DNA of 64,000 bases, taken from the NCBI GenBank assembly GCA_014905825.1, contig JACGCN010000005.1, forward strand, positions 558,001 through 622,000, in the 5' to 3' direction. This DNA is from Lyophyllum atratum (lineage: Eukaryota > Basidiomycota > Agaricomycetes > Agaricales > Lyophyllaceae). Below are positions 20,801-29,068 of this stretch, piece by piece; the stretch's first letter is position 1; every line of letters starts with the position of its first letter. The notes below the pieces were generated by a model. It was not told the origin of the DNA. It did no database searches and was given only the letters and a program-made list of their open reading frames with translations. Both the position numbers and the translations under genes were made by a program.

Positions 20801-22928
20801 GGGGGACAGCGCGAGTCGAAGGAAATGGCAGAGGAGAGAGCATGAGTGAGGGAGAAGGGGAAGAGCGAGCTGCGCGTCCCTGAAAATTGACTGATCTGTT
20901 CACTGATCATATCAGTGATATGCCGAATGCGGCGGCGTGTCCTGGGATGGCCATTCCATCCAGTTGACCACAGGACACGCTGGGAGGGAGGTGCTCACCT
21001 AAAAAATGCGTGTCCCACATACTCATAAGTTGTGATAAATGCACCAGGACACGCCGAGTTGTGACGAACTGGGAGACTCAGGGTTCAGACGGGTGTGAAG
21101 GCAACGCGAAGGTGTCAACGAAGCGGCCTTGGCAGCCTGAGAGTGACAAAGTGCCTCCCTCTTCATGAAGACGTGAGAGACAGCTTGAGCATTGAACAGA
21201 TGTATATACACGATGAAATGAGCCTAATCACGGAGGGGATCGATGGGACGACGATGAGGATGGCGGCGACTGGACAAAGAAACAGCTCCCAAACGCCGCG
21301 CAGCGGTGTCCGGGGCCAGGGCAGCGCGTGATGGCTGCCCAAATGTAGGGTTAGGTGCACCGTTATGTCAGCGTGTCCTGCTCACATCTAAAGGTTGCTT
21401 CTATTCTCAGGGCACATGTGATCACAGGCGTCTAATTCTTTACAACTGGAAGCACACCCACACGAGCGCCGAATCCTAGACCCAAACACTTGACTGGTCT
21501 CGTTGTGGGTTGGACCCCTGGTGCAGTTCAACCAACCACCGCCGCCCCTCTCAAGTCCGACGCTCCTCCCCTCGGCGGCCTGAATGATGACGACATAGTT
21601 GCTGAGGGTCCAGATCTAGCCGAACCGTCCTCGGGACGGAAGCAATGGTCAAACGACGTGAACTTCCTCTTGATATTGACTTCACCATGAGAACTTACAA
21701 TTTTCCAAACTAGCTTGTTGTTGTTGTCTCGAGTGACACAGAATCTGACCATGCCGAGTTCAATGAAGCACCGTCAGACCTGGCAAGAACACCTATTTCC
21801 CGCGCTCCCACGAAAAAGCCGAAGACCACCGTGAGCACTCAAGTTGCGAGGTACAAGGCCACGCCAACCCCCGTGAAACGTGAAGAATCAGCAAATTCCG
21901 CCAATTCTCACCTATCATCCTCACCCGGGCCCGATACCGATAGTCGTCTTTTACCGGGATTCATCCAGTCGGAATGGCTACCCCGCTTCCTCCCCACCCT
22001 CTACCACTGCATTCTCTCAAACGATGACCCCTTCGAGAATTTCCTCGGTGGGAATGCCTTATATATGATACAATCCATTGTCAACATCGTCTTTCCGAGC
22101 AAGCCCGGTTATAAGGTTGCTTATCGGAGCCGGCTCTATGAGATGGTGCGTGTGCTTTTAATCCTTCATTCACATTCCACTGATATTGTTATCAGGCCTA
22201 CGAACGGGGCACAGATCTGCGAGCACGATTTGCCAGCCACGCGATCAAGATCGTCAAGAGATTCTTTGACCAATCCGAATACAAGAACAATCCGGACGCA
22301 GTCATCTGCTATGTACGATGGGCGATCCGTGAGGATGGGCCGATGCTTTTCAGGGTGCCAGTACCGGAATTTCCGCCGGAGGAGGGGACATCCAATACTA
22401 AGGTGTGTCACATCATCACTGCCGGCTGCTCAATTATCATTGACCCCGAGTTCTTTAATCCTTGCAGGCCCTCGATCCTTTCCAGTCCCCTTTCATAATC
22501 GAGCTCGTAACCCCAATCATCAAGTGCCTCCGAGGATCTGTCGGACACCACATGTTTGGGGAACCAAAAGCGGCATTTGCGCTCGCAGCTGCTGGGGTAC
22601 GTTCACATTCTATGTCTTGCTTAACCCACCTCGTTCTGAGATTGCTTGGCAGCTTGAACGCGCGTTTTTATGCTTCGAATCAGGAAAATTTCTCAAACCA
22701 ACGCAGACTTTCGGGAGTGAAGCCGTCGGGGATACTGTCAAGGAGTATATCGAAAGCCTCAACAATTTTACGGAGCGCCGTTGGAAACAAGTCAAGGCCG
22801 CTTGTGGAGTGGAAGGCGAGATGAAGCGAACCCCGGCGCCGGGTTCCTTATCACTCAACGGGAAGCGTCGAACGATTTACATTGCAAGCAGTCCTCCACC
22901 AGAAACTGTAGATTATTTCGAAAATTAA
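14882..22928 (+). CDS. DUF6532 protein, intact, interrupted by a 5.7-kb intron
   Basis: Nine exons: 14882-15046, 15099-15203, 15256-15597, 15657-15757, 21480-21657, 21714-22145, 22196-22402, 22468-22596, 22653-22928. They total 1,935 nt, that is 644 residues plus stop, with every phase matching. The N-terminal half is basic and disordered (MAPRKPPKNRNPVAPP) with a coiled coil in exon 3 (DALEQEIARLKAEKMELLAQ, about residues 115-150). The C-terminal half is the globular DUF6532 region (LPTLYHCILSNDDPFENFLG; FPSKPGYKVAYRSRLYEM; VGHHMFGEPKAAFALAAAG). Such genes are abundant in mushroom-forming fungi; function unknown. The nuclear-like basic N-terminus could suggest a DNA-associated role, which is inference. 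Intron 4 (15758-21479) contains a complete tyrosine-recombinase element. The exon 4/5 join (VNL-R-PKHLTGLVVGW) splits an Arg codon exactly, so the gene should still work if the intron is removed. Confidence 0.82.
15762..15774 (+). repeat. 13-bp inverted repeat, left arm
   Basis: GCTTCGTTGACAC here is the exact reverse complement of GTGTCAACGAAGC at 21112-21124. It begins four bases after the host splice donor. It could be part of the element's recombination site or a folding arm. Confidence 0.6.
15811..15820 (+). repeat. decamer GCGTGTCCTG, left copy
   Basis: Preceded by GTCAG and followed by GGACACGG, so the site is locally dyad-symmetric (GTGTCC..GGACAC). Other copies are at 20935, 20971 (reverse), 21045 (reverse) and 21371, with a variant at 21008. 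A likely protein-binding repeat of the element. Confidence 0.6.
16265..17860 (+). CDS. companion protein of the Crypton-like element, unknown function
   Basis: Three exons (16265-16628, 16698-16966, 17015-17860) sum to 1,479 nt, giving 492 residues. The N-terminus (about residues 15-75) is helical and basic (TLRWWITRVNNTAKACGEK, NAAALKEKLAAYYGL) and could be a SAP-like DNA-binding hairpin. The middle is Pro/Ser-rich and low in structure. The C-terminus is highly charged and ends in a Trp-rich block (YWDASGRFSQHLWDTKWTGL, then NNWEIWRALAKEQY). That block vaguely recalls the GCR1_C/Myb-like tail found in other Crypton recombinases, but the match is too weak to name. It is convergent with the recombinase gene, 75 bp apart. 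I do not recognise the family. A DNA-binding accessory factor for recombination is inference. Confidence 0.72.
17936..19558 (-). CDS. tyrosine recombinase (Crypton-like integrase)
   Basis: Seven exons: 19558-19263, 19210-19066, 19011-18905, 18857-18665, 18617-18527, 18476-18262, 18211-17936. They total 1,323 nt, giving 440 residues with all phases consistent. The N-terminal part is acidic, then resembles a core-binding domain (HITKGTRDGHIR, TKHFITFCKRRDPNWDPLRV). The catalytic domain keeps the expected tetrad: Arg about 259 in LMFLRIDEVINL, His about 376 and Arg about 379 in THSFRRGGCQ, and the Tyr nucleophile about 414-416 in MFRYFYSP. WGGWS takes the usual His/Trp position. It should cut and rejoin DNA through a phosphotyrosine link to move the element. 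All catalytic residues are present, so it may be active. The start at 19558 is the first Met of an acidic open exon; an additional upstream exon cannot be excluded. Confidence 0.85.
19943..20190. repeat. purine-rich minisatellite in the element
   Basis: About five degenerate units of roughly 46-64 bp built from AAAAGTAACCGAACGAAGG, a GAAGGAAAGTG piece and ATTGAACAAAGAAAAT. Purines dominate the plus strand, so the minus strand gives spurious Phe/Ser/Tyr-rich open frames. It sits just upstream of the recombinase start. Confidence 0.8.
20935..21054. repeat. cluster of GCGTGTCC decamers
   Basis: Exact copies at 20935-20944 (+), 20971-20980 (-) and 21045-21054 (-), plus a variant GCGTGTCCC at 21008-21016, in alternating orientation within 120 bp. 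Just upstream, 20901-20917 is a near-palindrome, CACTGATCATATCAGTG. Confidence 0.6.
21112..21124 (-). repeat. 13-bp inverted repeat, right arm
   Basis: GTGTCAACGAAGC, exact reverse complement of 15762-15774. It lies about 250 bp inside the rightmost GCGTGTCCTG copy. Confidence 0.6.
21371..21380 (+). repeat. decamer GCGTGTCCTG, right copy
   Basis: Preceded by TGTCA, much like the left copy at 15811 (GTCAG). Direct orientation relative to the left copy; about 100 bp before the host splice acceptor. Confidence 0.55.
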
Positions 22929-23075
22929 TAGTAGTTTATCTTATCTCACAATATACCTAAATTTGCAATGCACTTATCCTCCTGATGCTGCTTGTCGGGC
23001 TCGTCGTTGAAGAAACGAGTCTTCCGAAGGGCAACTTGTCCGAAATTTTGACGTGGATGGTCAGTCTAGTCGCTA

Positions 23076-24323
23076 GTGACCTATTGCCACTTGTACCGGC
23101 TCGTACAAGCCGGTACAAGCGACAACAAGCGGCCTGTGGGTTTACTGATGTATGGTGCTTCTGCGACTGCGATAAAGGTGTCCAATGGCGGTGTTTACAA
23201 TTGTGCACCCCAATGCTCTTCTCAGCCAGCTCCTACACCACGCGCAGTAGAGGGGAGAGCTGGGGACGAAATCGCTGCCTCATCAAGCTGTACTCGTACT
23301 TCGCGGCCAACTTCAAGTCCTTCGGCTACTAGTGCCGCTCAACAGCACGCTACATCTGCAGCGCAGCAGGCTTCTGCAGCGTCTTCGGCTTTAGCCTCAG
23401 CCTCGCCAGGATTGTCTCCGGAGCAAATCGCTGCTGCCGCCGCCGCCATTGCTGCCGCGAAGGCAATGGCAGATTCTGCTGCCGCATTGGTACGTCATTC
23501 AGGTTTTTCTGCTTATCCTGTTTCTCATTTTTCTTTTGCGCTTAGACAACAGCTGCATCAACCCCTGCGATTGCGTCTGCTATTACTGCTGTCAATGCTT
23601 GGATTAGTCAAGCACAGACGGCGGCAGACTTTTTCTCTAAGCTGGGTCCGAATCTACCGACATCCCTCTCGAACATCTTGGATATGGTAAGTCCTATAAG
23701 CCTTCCACCGCCGTAATCCTTTGCTAAGAGCCTGATAGCTGACGTCGTCATCCTCAGAGGCAGCCGACGCTGTTGATGACATGTCTGGTATTGTTCCCAC
23801 TACCGTTCCTATCACGCCGCCCGTCGACCCCGCTCGCGACCCTAATGTGAATACTGGTGGCAGCACTGGCGGCGCCGCCCCTCCCCCAGCCGCGTGCTTC
23901 GGTCCCGGATCTCAAGGAAACATTTTCGCTGGAAACGTAGGCCCCGCAGTAGATGGTAACGGCAACAGGATCGTAGCAACGATACTCGATGCAGGCAACC
24001 CAGCGTACTTTGGGATGTCCTTCAACTCGGTCGGAAACATCCACGTCACACCAATAGACGGCTGCGATAGCACGTATACGTGGAACACTGGCGCTCCGGG
24101 ACCGGGGTTCCAGGTGGATTGTAATTCGAAGGAGCTTGGGTCATATTGGAATGGAAGGAAATTGGGCTGTCAGATCTATCCGACCTCAACCAACGCAAAT
24201 GGTATCACAGCGTACGATATTCTTTGCTCCGACGATGTTTCACGAATTTTCGAATGTGCCTCGACGGCTGGTTATGACTTATCGAAGTTATCACCTACAG
24301 TATTCACTTGGTCACCTGTTTAA
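23076..24323 (+). CDS. orphan 3' gene part, perhaps the DNase C-terminal region
   Basis: Three exons (to about 23489, then 23546-23685, then about 23740-24323) join cleanly in frame. The first begins without a convincing start or signal peptide; coding looks real from about 23115 (SDNKRPVGLLMYGASATAIK, then VSNGGVYNCAPQC). A Ser/Ala/Thr-rich linker follows (ASPGLSPEQIAAAAAAIAAA), then a helix (VNAWISQAQTAADFFSKL). The Cys-containing C-terminal domain starts near GSTGGAAPPPAACFGPGS and ends FTWSPV at the stop 24321-24323. Composition and the extracellular style (paired Cys, Ser/Thr linker) match the truncated DNase gene at 9259, same strand, on the other side of the mobile block. It may be that gene's separated 3' part, or a decayed neighbour. 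No catalytic motif seen. Confidence 0.5.
23090..23119. repeat. perfect 12-bp-arm inverted repeat
   Basis: CTTGTACCGGCT at 23090-23101 and its exact reverse complement AGCCGGTACAAG at 23108-23119, with six bases between. It marks the right edge of the mobile block, where host-like coding resumes. It could be a transposon end remnant or an insertion target hairpin. Confidence 0.7.
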
Positions 24324-25335
24324 GTCTACGATGACTCCCACGTCTTCTCGTATACTCACCTTCTTGCTTGAGTTCCATGATATTGCCTTTCAAAGGACGA
24401 ATATGATCGAACGGTTCCTTCAGATGGTTTTGTTCCATGAACTTATTTCTCGACGCTGGATATTGCCTGCCACTGCCTTTCTACCGAACTCTCCCTACTT
24501 GGTCCTAGTATCCTGTGTGGTTGATAATTTCAATGACATTAGTCAACCGTTAGCCATGCGACCAACTTCAGCCCTTCAACGACTCGTTACACTTTAGACA
24601 GGTCTCGAGGATCAGACATGTCACCTGGATGTGATCCGACTCGGTCAAGAACCCTTCTGCTGACTTGATGAATGGTAGGAATTCTTTTCGGCAAAGTTCT
24701 CCAGAATACCTTACCAGATCCATTTGGATACAGGCAAAGTCGCATCGAGTAAGTAGGACGCCAAAGTACAGGTCCTCCTCTACAAGTACTCGGCTTGGTC
24801 GCCCCTCCAGTGAAGCCCCTATCAACACCCAGTTATTTTTAAACTCCTTCTCAATCTCGTTCTCACATCCAACACATCTGCATTTCTGACTACCAACGCG
24901 CACAGTTCACAAGTGCTGCAGATACTGCCCTTAGGCTGTACCCCACGCTGTCCAATGTGAGTGGGTTTTACATCTAGCTTGACTTTTCATCGATCATCGA
25001 CGACATTTCATCAGTTATTGTCCAATCGGGAGAGGACGGCATAACCTGCTCATACGCCACGGCGGGGTCTTGTGCCCAATGTCGTTGATGCCCCACCATT
25101 AACTGCGCTCAGAAACGTTCCCGTCCCGCCCCTTCTTCATCCCAGCTCGCCAAACTGCGTTACTCGGAGACTTGAGCCGACTGGAAATTAATTACTTGAC
25201 TCAGAAGGATGTATTAGTAATCAAGTGACAATTTTGCGTATGTAAGTCGTATTTCTATGCAGAAGCGCTATACTGATCTGCTTTTTCATCATTTACGACG
25301 CGAAGGTGTCCGTTGGCTCTTGTTCCCAAGCCACC
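24324..25335. other. intergenic region
   Basis: No gene supported. An open frame runs on past 24323 to 24597 in another phase and a minus-strand frame covers 24568-24903; neither has recognisable content. The last 100 bp presumably hold the MFS promoter. Confidence 0.5.
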
Positions 25336-27269
25336 ATGACCACCCAGGTTGACGAGGAGACTCCCCTGCTTCAGGCGCAGCCGCAGAAGAGGACTCCGCT
25401 TCCCTGGTTTCAGTTCTCCATCGTGCTGTTCCTACAGCTCGCGGAGCCTCTGACTTCGCAAGTCATATCCCCGTTCGCGCCTCAGGTACGTGTGGGTCAT
25501 CCATATTAGTCGGTCTCCTCACGAAATCTTGGCTTTAGCTCATACGAGACATTGGAATTACGCATGGAAACGAGAGTCAAGTTGGATATTATGTTGGGCT
25601 CATGGTGAGTGTTTATACATCCCCACCGGCGTCGCTGGTCTCATCTCCAATGGCCAGCAATCTCTTTTCTTCTTGACCCAAGCGTTTACGGTGTTGCACT
25701 GGAGTAGGGCGTCGGACATGGTTGGCCGCAAACCAGTCATCCTTGTCGGTTTATTTGGGCTGTCCGCTTCGATGTTCTGCTTTGGTCTGTCGAGAACATT
25801 TTGGGGCCTCGTACTCAGGTAAGTCTGCTGTGCGCTTCGAGCTACTCCGGGAAATTAACGGCGGGATGGCAGCCGGAGTCTCAATGGCGCTCTCAGTATG
25901 TGTTCACGCTTTGCCGCATATATGCTTCCATTAATCAGGAATGTCAGATGGAAATATTGGTGTGATCAAGAGGTCAGCCCTGTGATGGATCGTATTATCA
26001 TTGATATAGTTTCTGACACTATGCCATGAAGTATGATGGTTGAGCTGACGGACTCGACAAATATCGCGCAGGTGAGCCTCAATGGTTTCATTTTCAGTTA
26101 GTTGTTGACCATTACCTTGACCAGGCATATGCGTACATGCCTATCGCATGGTCCACTGGTGGCACTGTGATTATTATTCCTTTTCGAGTCACATATCATC
26201 CTTGACAGTGTATTGACAGCTTGGACCTATCATTGGTGGTTCTCTTTCACGACCAGCCGAACAGTACCCGCACTTGTTCGGAAACAACGAATTCCTCAAA
26301 AAGTATCCTTATTTCCTGCCCTGCGCAGTCCCCGCTACATATACCGCACTGGCATGGCTCGTCACCTTCCTGTTCCTCAAAGAAACCGTTAGCGCCCCCG
26401 TTTCGGTGTCGCGTCTACTAAAACTCGGAAAGGATAAAGATAGCTTGGCTTTGAAGGGTGCCATCGGATCCGAGGAGCCCCCAACTGTCGCGATCCCGGC
26501 CCTTCCTGCGCCTGATAAACAGCTGCCTCTGCGTGCTCTTCTTACTCCGCGAGTGATCATTGCAGCCGGGAACTATGCTTTCCTTTCGCTGGTGGACATC
26601 GCATTCCGAGCAATTCAACCTCTCTTCCTCTCGACTCCGATCGCCCTTGGAGGCCTTGGTTTGCCTCCATCTGCTATTGGAAATATCCTTTCTGTATTCG
26701 GAATCTCCAACGGCATAATCCAGGTGTTCTTTTTCGCGAGGATTCACGATTACTTTGGCTCGAAGAAGACTTTTATTGCGGGAATAGCGTCGGCCTTCCC
26801 GGCGTTTATTGCCTTCCCAATTATCAACTATTTGGCGAGGGCACAGGGTCTTAGTACGGCTGTCTGGGTCGCTGTCGGTCTACAAACTTTTATCTCAATT
26901 GGACTGAGTCTTTCATACGGTAGGTTGAATTATATGCAAATAACAGCCGTTGCTGACTTATTCACAGGGGCAATCTTCATATTTATCGCCGCAGCTGCGC
27001 CAAACCGCGCATCGCTCGGGGCAACGAACGGACTGAGTCAGGTGCGTTTGTACAAGCTTTGGCAATTATGATACTAAAGGAAGAGCCTTCGACAGATGAC
27101 TGTGAGCATCATGAGGGCAATTGGTCCCGCAGCGGCCAATTCTTTGTTCTCCCTTTCGATCGAAAAGGGTTACTTGAACGGATGGCTTGTCTATTACGTT
27201 CTTACTATGACGGTGGCTGTTGCGATGGCTGTAGCCTCAATGCTTCCGCGGAAGCTCTGGACTTCATGA
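25336..27269 (+). CDS. MFS transporter
   Basis: Intact MFS paralogue. The start at 25336 gives MTTQVDEETPLLQAQPQ, matching the paralogue at 6150. Blocks in order: WFQFSIVLFLQLAEPL, LIRDIGITHGNESQVGYYV, the helix 2-3 loop SDMVGRKPVILVGL, RSLNGALNGNIGVIK, SMMVELTDSTNIAQ, AYAYMPIAWSTGGT, GGSLSRPAEQYPHLFG, the long exon from about 26221 with LKETVSAPVSVSRLL and ALGGLGLPPSAIGNI, then APNRASLGATNGLSQ and MRAIGPAAANSLFSL. The stop is TGA at 27267-27269. Eleven or so exons, all GT...AG. Same family as the three genes at the left end, so the mobile block and DNase gene lie inside what looks like a once more compact transporter array. Confidence 0.87.
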
Positions 27270-27509
27270 AGTTCACTAGACATCATGGACACATAGAAAC
27301 TATAAACTTTACGAGCTACATAACAATGACAACGGAATTCATGACACGAGCAACTTGAGGCAAGGGAGCTGTGCGTGGCAAACATGACCAAATACAAATC
27401 CTGGATCCGTGTGGGCCACGATAGCGTTGTTCTTTACAATTGCAGGCCATTTGTGTTGACCACTCCCACCACCTTCCTCTTCTCGTCGTCTTGGCCACTC
27501 TATTCCAAC

Positions 27510-29068
27510 ATGACCACCTTCCAAGCCCTCATGGCGCTGAGCGAGACGCAAACGAGGCAATCTCAGAGCGCCGTTCAGACCGCGCTAGCTCAACGACAAC
27601 AGAAGGAAGAAATGCGGAGAAAACAGCTGGCGGAGCAGGACAGGAAGGAGCAGGCGTTGGCAAAGCAGCGCCGCCAGAAGATTTTTGATGACGAGAAGCG
27701 AGAACAGGAGCGGCAACAGAAATTGGAGCAGGAGCGGGCTGCCAGGGAGGCCGTGTTGCAGAAACGGGAAGAGGAGGCCCGCAACAATCTTCTCTATGGA
27801 CCCAAGAAGGCCAAAGCACGCTCTGCACCACCTGATGGTGCTTCTCCGAAGTGGCCCTCTTCCTCATCGCAGGCCCGCACCCGAGAGGACGTCCGCAAAC
27901 GCAGGGTTCCCGGTGAGGACGAAGATGACTCAGCGCCGGAGTTTCTCACTAGGGAGGAGAAACGAGAGCGCAAGCAGCAGATGGAGATGCGCAAGCTCTT
28001 CAACGCCTCGAAACGCACCTCTAATGCAGCGAGCTACTCCAAAGCTGGGAGACGGCTGCCGGGTGGCGCTGTTGACGTTCCGACGACATCGTCGATGGCT
28101 GATTCAGCTGGATCGTCGAAGTCGGTCAAGGAGCGGATAGCTGCTATGCCCAACACCTTGACCAAGCTCAACACGGTGAAGCGGGATACCCGCACAATCG
28201 ACGAGATCCTGCAGGATCGAGCGAAAGCAAAAGAGTTTAAGACTCTTGATGGTGACGAGGCGCGGGAGTTCAACGACTGGTTCGGAACGTCGAAAAAGAA
28301 GGAGGCAGTGAAGAAGTCGTCAGCTCAACCCAGTGTGTCCGCCGCCACTTCTGGTGCGAATACTCCTGCCTCCCGTAAGTTCTTCGTGCGACCTATCGCC
28401 TCGTGCACGTCTTACCTCCTTCGTCTTTAGAAGGCGGCAGTTCCACGCCCCACATGTCCGGTGCAGCTTCAAGGAAGGTGGCTCCACCTCAGAAGTCGTC
28501 GTTACTGAAGACTGCGGCAACCAAAGCCGCATATTCCATCTCTGCAGGTGCTAAGCCTGTTCCAGCTTTCCGACCTAGCCCCTCGGATAGGATTCACTCA
28601 TCCTCCAAGACAGCTCCTGGAAAGTCCTCTAAGGCCACCGCCAGTTCAAGCGCTGGAGGTGTTGGCAGATCGACCGGCTTTGCTGGCAAGAAGCGCCCCC
28701 GCTCTCTGAGCCCTTCTGATGACGAGTCCTTATCTCCCCCATCTCCCAAAAGACATAACAACTCGTCCGTCCTCGGTGATACCATCTGGAGGATGTTTGG
28801 CAGAGAGAGGAACAGCTACGTCAGCAAGGATGTCTTCAGTGACGACGAGGACATGGAAGCTGACGCCACCCTACTTGAACGGGAGGAGAAGATGAGGTTT
28901 GCTGGCTCCTTCTTCTTGTCATTCTATGACCGCTACTGACTAGATCCCGCCTTTAGTGCCCGTATTGCCAAGAAGGAAGATACAATTGCCCTCGAAGAAG
29001 AACGACGCCGCGAGGAGGAGAAACGCAGGCGCAAGAAGGAGAAGGATGCCCGCGAACGACGCAATTAA
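27510..29068 (+). CDS. SPT2: Spt2 chromatin protein (histone chaperone)
   Basis: Three exons (27510-28374, 28431-28896, 28957-29068) total 1,443 nt, giving 480 residues. The start at 27510 opens a long charged coiled coil (about residues 20-100: Gln/Glu/Lys/Arg runs). A disordered middle contains NTLTKLNTVKRDTRTIDEIL. The C-terminal Spt2 domain has STGFAGKKRPRSLSPSDDE, IWRMFGRERNSYVSKDVFSD (then DDEDMEAD) and a basic tail KRRRKKEKDARERRN. The Trp-Met-Phe ... Ser-Asp-Asp-Glu-Asp-Met block is the conserved Spt2 motif that binds histones H3-H4. Nuclear; expected to help recycle nucleosomes during transcription. Single-copy housekeeping gene by its look. Confidence 0.88.

Larger units (their letters stand above)
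15962..21355. repeat. telomere-like decamers in inverted orientation
   Basis: CCTAACCCTA at 15962-15971 and its exact reverse complement TAGGGTTAGG at 21346-21355 bracket the two genes of the element. Each resembles one and a half fungal telomere repeats. They may be a second pair of terminal binding sites. Confidence 0.45.
15758..21479 (+). mobile_element. Crypton-like tyrosine-recombinase element inside an intron
   Basis: The 5,722-bp intron of the DUF6532 gene starts with GTAGGC and ends with CTAG. It holds a tyrosine recombinase (minus), a convergent companion gene (plus), a minisatellite, five exact copies of GCGTGTCCTG or its complement near the two margins, and a 13-bp perfect inverted repeat. 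Other introns of the host gene are about 50-65 bp, so nearly all of this is insertion. Cryptons and relatives use a tyrosine recombinase, have no long terminal inverted repeats and leave only short duplications; this fits. Exact ends are not fixed. The copies of (G)GCGTGTCCTG at 15811 and 21371, each preceded by GTCA, are the best candidates for the outer limits. Confidence 0.7.

Noticed and set aside
15962..21355. Telomere-like TTAGGG units as evidence of a chromosome end
   Set aside because: Only one and a half repeats at each place and ordinary genes on both sides; more likely internal motifs of the element.
11437..23105. Terminal inverted repeats enclosing the whole Plavaka block
   Set aside because: Manual comparison of the two margins gave only short, unconvincing matches.
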